A stretch of 64,000 nucleotides of DNA from NCBI RefSeq assembly GCF_049546785.1, contig NZ_JBMWAN010000004.1:62001-126000 (forward strand), written 5' to 3'. The DNA comes from Nitrospira_D sp035465795 (GTDB taxonomy: Bacteria > Nitrospirota > Nitrospiria > Nitrospirales > Nitrospiraceae). Each line of letters begins with the position of its first letter. Within the stretch, counting starts at the first letter, position 1. The notes under the pieces were generated by a model, which had not been told where the DNA came from, made no database searches, and saw only the letters and a list, made by a program, of their open reading frames with translations. Both the position numbers and the translations under genes were made by a program. This document shows, one piece after another, positions 59,316 through 64,000 of this stretch.

Positions 59316-60047
59316 ATGACTGCTCACATGCCCTGCTTTCTCACCCGGACTTCCTGCCTGGCCGTTCTGCTCACGACCGCCCTGTTGGGAGGCTGCGGAA
59401 CCAGTCAATTCACGACCGTCACGATTCTTGAAACTCCCGCGGCGTATGTGAGGCTGGAAACCGACCCCACAGTGGAAAAGGATGCCGGTCATTCGCATCC
59501 TTTGACGCTCACCGCACAGCAGATGGCCGCGGTTTTGAGAGGGGTCATGTTCGAAGAACCGCTGGCAAAACTTCCCCTCTACGACGAAACCTCCCAGCCG
59601 CGCCGGCATCAAGCCTTTACCGAACGTGAGGTGGCGTTCTTTGCGCCCTTATTGGCCATCGCGCTCGGTAAGGCCACGCCGGAAGAAATCGTAACGTTTT
59701 ATGAATCATCCGACGCACGCGCCATCAGCCGGGACGTCACATCGGGAGGACTCTTCGTACAGGGGGAAGATCTGCATGTGATCGTGGCCAACTACCGGTC
59801 GCGCACCCATTACATGGCTGACGCCGGGGTCGCCGACACCACCGATGACCGCCTGACCCCCTTGCGGGCGCTCGCGCCCCAGCGGGGACATCTCTACTTC
59901 GAACCGCGTTCGGCTGAACGACCCGCCTCAAGATCCTGGCCGGCACGCTGGTTCCAGCCGGACCGGCGGGAAGTGATCGTGCGCTACTCGCTTCTTCCTC
60001 CCCAGCCTGCGCCGCTTCCGCAAGGCGCTTCACCGCCCGTTCCGTAG
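59316..60047 (+). CDS. Predicted lipoprotein of unknown function
   Basis: The 243-residue protein has a lipobox LLGGC (Cys ~24 from the chosen ATG); the upstream frame overlaps pstS and is not used. The mature part reads as one ~200-residue domain (AYVRLETDPTVEKDAGHSHP, FYESSDARAISRDVTSGGLF, YRSRTHYMADAGVADT) that I do not recognise. It follows pstS by ~50 bases and may be co-transcribed. Confidence 0.6.
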   Translation: MTAHMPCFLTRTSCLAVLLTTALLGGCGTSQFTTVTILETPAAYVRLETDPTVEKDAGHSHPLTLTAQQMAAVLRGVMFEEPLAKLPLYDETSQPRRHQAFTEREVAFFAPLLAIALGKATPEEIVTFYESSDARAISRDVTSGGLFVQGEDLHVIVANYRSRTHYMADAGVADTTDDRLTPLRALAPQRGHLYFEPRSAERPASRSWPARWFQPDRREVIVRYSLLPPQPAPLPQGASPPVP

Positions 60048-60110
60048 CTTACGACCACCGCTCAGCGAGCCGGTGCAACAGGCCCTGCGCGGCTGCTGAC
60101 ACCGGCCGGA

Positions 60111-61526
60111 TTAGAAATTCCACTGCAGCTGGAACCGGAGGAGATTGCCGGTTTGAAGTTGATAGGGAGTCTGGGTACAGCCGACCGGCGATCCGGGGGC
60201 GGAACAGGAGTTCACCGGAAGCTGCGTGGCATCCGACGAGGTCCGCTGGGTCCACGTATACATCACCGTCAACTCCAGCGCGCGGTTGAACTGATATTCG
60301 AGGCCAAATTCGAGCTCACGCACAGTGTTGCGCGGCGCATTGGCCTCAAACTTCCTGCCTCCGTAATATTCCTGCCAGCGTATAAAAGGGATAATGCTCT
60401 GACAATAGAGATCGCACTGGTATTTGTAGAAGGCCTGCACATAGCCGCCGCGAATGGTGCCCAACACGACGTCGGTGCGCGCCTCGTTCAGCTCCGGGCC
60501 ACGGCCCAACGTATACTCCGCTTGAAGGCCGAAGGGCTGGGGAAACAACACCGCGTGCCACGCCACCCGTTCATCGAGATAGTTACCGCCGTTCGTCACA
60601 CGTGGCGTGACCGGATCCCCGTTGAGCGTCGAAGCCGGCACAACCGGGGTGGTTGAGACATTGAATTGCCCCGTATAGGCATCCATCCCCACTTGGACAA
60701 TCTGGCCATTGGGAAACTCGAAGGGATAGGCCGAATGGAAGACCATGTGCTTATTCTTGTTCTGTTCGCGAACGTTCACCCCCTGGCCGTTGTACACACC
60801 GATGCCCAGCATCCCGTAGTCGCCCGACCCTTTCAACCCGCTGTCCACCAAGCGGCGGAACCGTTCCCGAACTGAAGTCGGTGCATAGTATAAAAAGAAA
60901 CCCAAATCCCGTTCGTTCAGCACCCCGCTGTTCAGCGCATCGTTACGATCGAGTGCCAGTCGATTCTGGCTGGACTGAATATTTTCGAAGCCATAGGGCA
61001 CCTTTGAGAGACCGGCCCGGATGCGCCATTCCTTGTTCTCGGTCAGAAAGAGGTCGCTGTAGAAATCCCGCAATGTAGCCACCTGCTCCACGCCGTTCAC
61101 GAGCCCGGCGAATTCCGGCTGAATGTAGACAAACACCCGTTCATGCGGCTGTCCGCTAATGATGACGCGGGCCCGCCGGAGAAAGAACTCGTTGTTCCCG
61201 GAGATGGAACGATCGCCCTGATTGCTTTGGAGGAGTTCGTTATTGATCGTGTGGTTATAGCGGAGTTGCGCGTAGCCACGGATACTGATCTTTTCGTACC
61301 AGCGTTCCCGCACCGGCACGTCGCCTACCCCGCGGCTCTCTTCCAGCGCTTTCGCCTCCCGTTTTTCTTCCTCGGCTTTCAGCTTCACCCACTGGTCGAT
61401 CGAAATCTGCTTGTTTTCGAGCAGCAGATCCTCCAGCTGTCCTGCCATGGCAGGAGCGCCGGACAAACCGACACATGCGAACACCCACAGACACGTCCAC
61501 ACCCGTCCATACACCGTCGTCTTCAT
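60111..61526 (-). CDS. Phosphate-selective porin OprO/OprP family
   Basis: A 471-residue outer-membrane porin: signal peptide (cleavage near AMAG), a short coiled coil (LEDLLLENKQISIDQWVKLK), then a 16-strand barrel with KISIRGYAQLRYNHT, FFLRRARVIISGQPHERVFV, FAGLVNGVEQVATLRDFY and a final LRFQLQWNF strand with terminal Phe. OprP proteins are trimeric channels induced by phosphate starvation and specific for phosphate or polyphosphate. GAAGGG precedes the ATG; a Pho-box-like site lies ~55 bases upstream. Confidence 0.85.
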   Translation of the reverse strand: MKTTVYGRVWTCLWVFACVGLSGAPAMAGQLEDLLLENKQISIDQWVKLKAEEEKREAKALEESRGVGDVPVRERWYEKISIRGYAQLRYNHTINNELLQSNQGDRSISGNNEFFLRRARVIISGQPHERVFVYIQPEFAGLVNGVEQVATLRDFYSDLFLTENKEWRIRAGLSKVPYGFENIQSSQNRLALDRNDALNSGVLNERDLGFFLYYAPTSVRERFRRLVDSGLKGSGDYGMLGIGVYNGQGVNVREQNKNKHMVFHSAYPFEFPNGQIVQVGMDAYTGQFNVSTTPVVPASTLNGDPVTPRVTNGGNYLDERVAWHAVLFPQPFGLQAEYTLGRGPELNEARTDVVLGTIRGGYVQAFYKYQCDLYCQSIIPFIRWQEYYGGRKFEANAPRNTVRELEFGLEYQFNRALELTVMYTWTQRTSSDATQLPVNSCSAPGSPVGCTQTPYQLQTGNLLRFQLQWNF

Positions 61527-61578
61527 CAGCGTCCCTTCCCTCATGGCCACACAAGCGAGACGCAGAATATGAAGAGAT

Positions 61579-61597
61579 GATTACGGCCAGGTTACGG
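61579..61597 (-). promoter_or_regulatory. Pho-box-like double half-site upstream of the porin gene
   Basis: On the minus strand CCGTAACCTGGCCGTAATC: two GTAA half-sites exactly 11 bases apart, ~55 bases before the porin ATG. A GTTAAC lies ~15 bases further upstream. Confidence 0.5.
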
Positions 61598-61688
61598 TTG
61601 GTTCCGATCTCGGTTAACTCATGAGGGAATGGAGTTTCTGTGGAGAGTCGCGCGCCGCGAAGTAGACTAGAACGACAGGCCGTCGGGC

Positions 61689-63080
61689 TTAAAAGCAGGC
61701 GCGCAGGCGCTGCGAGTAGTGTTTTGCGAGGTCTTTGATCGCTTCCGGCGAACGGAATGAGACCAGGCTCCATGCCGGAGGGAGACGGCGGAGACGGGCC
61801 TCGACATCCCGGAATCCCGGCTCTTCCGCGTGAATGGCGCAATAGTGATCGCGCGCAGCCTGCGGCTGGCAAAGGGATTCCAGCGTCCGGGCGAGAAGAT
61901 ACCGGACATTGAGTTGTTCTGAGGCGGTCCCCCGGCCGGAACCCAGCAGGCGCTCGAACTGCCGTACCGCGTCCTGGGACCGGCCGATCTCATTCAAGCA
62001 GAGGCCTTTCTGCGCGAGGGCCTTGACGCCCCACACCATGTCCGCAGTCAGCCGGTCAAACAGGGCGATCGCCCGGGAACAGTCTCCCGCCTGTTTCAAC
62101 GCGAGGGCCTGACGGTAAAGTCTTTCCGGGTCGGTCTCAGCCGCCGGCTCAGTCTTCGTCGATGACGCCGGCGCATCCCTCACAGCCGCAGCATTCTCGG
62201 CCACCTCGGCCGCCTCCACATCAAGGTCGCTCCGGCTCGGCGCAATCTCATCCGGAACCGCCCGGAAGGGAAGCAGCCCGTTCCTGTCCCGGACGCGCGC
62301 GGCATCGAGGACGATCTGTGCCGTAATCATCTCCACCTGCGCGGCATACCCGTACACCAGGGCATGGTCGCAGAGCTGGTTGATCAATCGCGGAACCCCG
62401 CCGGTTAACGCATGGACCTTTCTGCAGGCCAGCGTGGAGAACAGGGGCCTCTGCCCTCCGGCCACACGCACGCGATGGCCGATGTACGAGACGGCCTCCT
62501 CTTCGGCCAACGGCTCCAGCGCATAGTCCACCGAGATCCGCTGGGCGACCTGTTCCATCGCCGGCCCCTCCAAGAGTTCCCGAAGCGCCGGCTGTCCCGA
62601 CAACAGGATCTGCAACGAACGCCTCCGCCCGTCGTTGAGGTTCGATAACAGGCGGAGTTCCTCCAGCATCGTCGCGCCGATGTTCTGCGCCTCGTCGAGG
62701 ACCAGGAGCACGCGCCGGCCGGCGGCCTGTTCCCCTTCCAGAAATCTTCCGAACTCGTGAAACAGCTCCACTTCACTCTTCCCTTTGGTCTCCAGCCCGA
62801 AGGAAGCCGTGATCCAGGGCATGAGCCCGCCCAACCCGCCATGGGTGTTCGACAGAACGCCGATGGTCCATTGATGGCGCGATTGTTCCAGCACACGGTT
62901 CAGGAGGGTGGTCTTCCCAGTCCCGGGCCCGCCGGTAATGACGATAAAGGCGGCTCCGTTCGTCAGCCCGTATTCCAACAGATTCAGCGCCAGTTTGTGC
63001 CTGGTTCCCAGGAAGAGATATCCCGGGTCCGGCAGCAGCGTGAAGGGCTTCGCGTCGAGTCGATAATAGGATTCGTACAT
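61689..63080 (-). CDS. ExeA/GspA-type AAA ATPase with TPR tail (XrtA-associated type)
   Basis: The 463-residue protein starts YYRLDAKPFTLLPDPGYLFL, the usual N-terminus of ATPases in exopolysaccharide/PEP-CTERM clusters. Walker A GGPGTGKT (50-57), LLVLDEAQNIG Walker B, GGVPRLINQLCD sensor 2; after an Ala/Glu linker come ~150 residues of TPR-like helices. It ends 7 nt before the CpsD-like start side (kinase gene upstream on the same strand), so they form one unit. It probably energises assembly of the polysaccharide machine. Confidence 0.85.
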   Translation of the reverse strand: MYESYYRLDAKPFTLLPDPGYLFLGTRHKLALNLLEYGLTNGAAFIVITGGPGTGKTTLLNRVLEQSRHQWTIGVLSNTHGGLGGLMPWITASFGLETKGKSEVELFHEFGRFLEGEQAAGRRVLLVLDEAQNIGATMLEELRLLSNLNDGRRRSLQILLSGQPALRELLEGPAMEQVAQRISVDYALEPLAEEEAVSYIGHRVRVAGGQRPLFSTLACRKVHALTGGVPRLINQLCDHALVYGYAAQVEMITAQIVLDAARVRDRNGLLPFRAVPDEIAPSRSDLDVEAAEVAENAAAVRDAPASSTKTEPAAETDPERLYRQALALKQAGDCSRAIALFDRLTADMVWGVKALAQKGLCLNEIGRSQDAVRQFERLLGSGRGTASEQLNVRYLLARTLESLCQPQAARDHYCAIHAEEPGFRDVEARLRRLPPAWSLVSFRSPEAIKDLAKHYSQRLRACF

Positions 63081-63087
63081 CTGTCCG

Positions 63088-63924
63088 TCACCCCGAATAG
63101 GACAGGAGCAGGTCTTTCGCCCGGCCCGGCGTCATGTCGGCCCGACCGGATTTGTTCAAGACCCCCCCGAGAATCGGCACGCTCCCCTTCAGCAGCCCCA
63201 TGGCGCGTTTCACATCCGTCGACGCCGTGCGGCCTTCCTCGACGACCAGGAGGAGCGCATCGATGTGCGGGACGAATCCGAGCACATCGGCCCGCGACAA
63301 CAGGGGAGGCAAATCAAACACCAGCAGCCTGGCCGGATACCGGTGCCTCAGTTCCTCAACCAGCCCCGCCATCCTGGGCGAAGCCAGGGCCTCGGCGGAA
63401 TTCCTGATCCCTCGTCCCCCGGGAAGAAAGACAAACCGGCCGATCCCCGGATGCACTAACAGCCGCTCCAGCGGAACGTTGTCAAAGAGATGCTCGGCCA
63501 AGCCCGGAGCGCTGTCCATGCCGAAGGCCTGGTGGACGCCGGGCCGGCGCATGTCCGCATCGACGAGCAGCACCGTGTGGGTTAGATCCATCGCCAGGGC
63601 GACAGACAGATTGACCGCCGTGAGCGTTTTCCCTTCGTGAGACGTCGGACTCGTGACGCCGACGACATTCCACCCTTTCTGACGGCACTGTTGCACGACC
63701 TGCGTCCGCAACAGCTTGTACGCATCGAGAAAGGGGCCTCCCTCACAGCCGGTGATGAGACGCTGGGCACGCACGGTGTGGTCGGTGAGTTCGACGGTTT
63801 TCGTCGCCGTATAGACGATGGCCGGTGGCACCGGCGAAGGGAATCCGGCGGGACGCCGGGGAGGTGCCTCCTCTGATCCTTGCTGCTGCTTGAACCGCTC
63901 CAGCGCCTGTTGCAGATATTCCAT
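63088..63924 (-). CDS. CpsD/CapB-family (BY-kinase) exopolysaccharide regulator
   Basis: A 278-residue cytosolic BY-kinase domain. Walker A TSPTSHEGKT (91-100), Walker A' VLLVDADMRRP and Walker B VFDLPPLL are present. The C-terminus has only one Tyr (LLLSYSG) rather than the usual Tyr cluster. Such kinases control chain length and export in EPS systems, in pair with a Wzz-type membrane activator, probably encoded upstream (edge gene). AGAGGAG lies before the ATG. Confidence 0.88.
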   Translation of the reverse strand: MEYLQQALERFKQQQGSEEAPPRRPAGFPSPVPPAIVYTATKTVELTDHTVRAQRLITGCEGGPFLDAYKLLRTQVVQQCRQKGWNVVGVTSPTSHEGKTLTAVNLSVALAMDLTHTVLLVDADMRRPGVHQAFGMDSAPGLAEHLFDNVPLERLLVHPGIGRFVFLPGGRGIRNSAEALASPRMAGLVEELRHRYPARLLVFDLPPLLSRADVLGFVPHIDALLLVVEEGRTASTDVKRAMGLLKGSVPILGGVLNKSGRADMTPGRAKDLLLSYSG

Positions 63925-63948
63925 CGACCCTCTCCTCTTCTTCCCGGC

Positions 63949-64000
63949 TCAGCCAAGCTTTCGCCAGATCGAGTACCACAGCACATCCAGCGGCATCCAG
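63949..64000 (-). CDS. 3' end of a membrane gene (probably Wzz/chain-length type), cut by right edge
   Basis: Reading minus from the edge, the last 16 residues are WMPLDVLWYSIWRKLG and a TGA, 24 bases before the BY-kinase start. Position next to a CpsD-like kinase suggests the chain-length determinant, but so short a piece cannot prove it. Confidence 0.35.
   Translation of the reverse strand, partial: WMPLDVLWYSIWRKLG

Noticed and set aside
1..64000. CRISPR array, rRNA operon, complete insertion sequence or prophage
   Set aside because: No regularly spaced repeats, rRNA or full transposase/phage structural genes were seen.

Overview
The window is GC-rich, densely coded bacterial DNA from a Gram-negative (outer-membrane) organism. 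Gene content and style (a coproheme-decarboxylase-type Cld-family protein, an XrtA-type exopolysaccharide module, many small lipoproteins, a long palindromic intergenic repeat I associate with Nitrospira) suggest Nitrospirota, probably Nitrospira. This is inference from recognised families; no rRNA gene or other taxonomic marker is present to fix it.

Layout. (1) 0-7.5 kb: an IPT/TIG surface protein cut by the left edge, then a minus-strand sulfatase neighbourhood (metallo-hydrolase, Cys-type arylsulfatase, outer-membrane protein, formylglycine-generating-enzyme relic fused tail-to-tail to a hicB relic) and a patatin lipoprotein. (2) 8.3-18.9 kb: a compact minus-strand housekeeping block, cinA-thpR-recA-recX-alaS-ruvX-mltG-deoC-pilZ-deoB-ridA. 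(3) 19-25.5 kb: Cld-family/ChdC protein with a perfect terminator, a dispersed palindromic repeat, several unassigned genes and an SDR oxidoreductase. (4) 25.5-26.8 kb: a gene-poor stretch with a 28-residue membrane protein and a row of stable stem-loops. (5) 26.8-37.2 kb: a two-partner-secretion locus: TpsA haemagglutinin, two small beta-sandwich proteins, a free-standing copy of the TpsA C-terminal tail, TpsB pore, TPR-CHAT caspase-like protease and a DUF928 protein. This is the most unusual system in the window. (6) 38-45.3 kb: a four-gene signalling operon: REC-PAS protein, ABC-type periplasmic binding protein, membrane histidine kinase and NtrC-type sigma54 activator. (7) 45.4-45.7 kb: tRNA-Met (CAT) followed by a tyrosine-recombinase relic. 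(8) 45.9-61.6 kb: what looks like a phosphate-starvation district: PhoB-like regulator, ornithine-lipid acyltransferases, PhoX phosphatase, methylglyoxal synthase, CBS protein, a second regulator, PstS and an OprP-like porin. Several of these genes are preceded by a similar TTAAC/GTTAC double half-site. (9) 61.7-64 kb: the start of an XrtA-type exopolysaccharide cluster (ExeA-like ATPase, CpsD-like kinase).

How the parts may work together: in district 8, porin and PstS would capture phosphate, PhoX would release it from organic esters, OlsB/OlsA would replace phospholipids with phosphorus-free ornithine lipid, and MgsA would free phosphate from triose phosphate. In locus 5, TpsB would export TpsA while the CHAT protease and DUF928 protein act as exported accessory or processing factors. 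Both scenarios are inferences from family membership and gene order.
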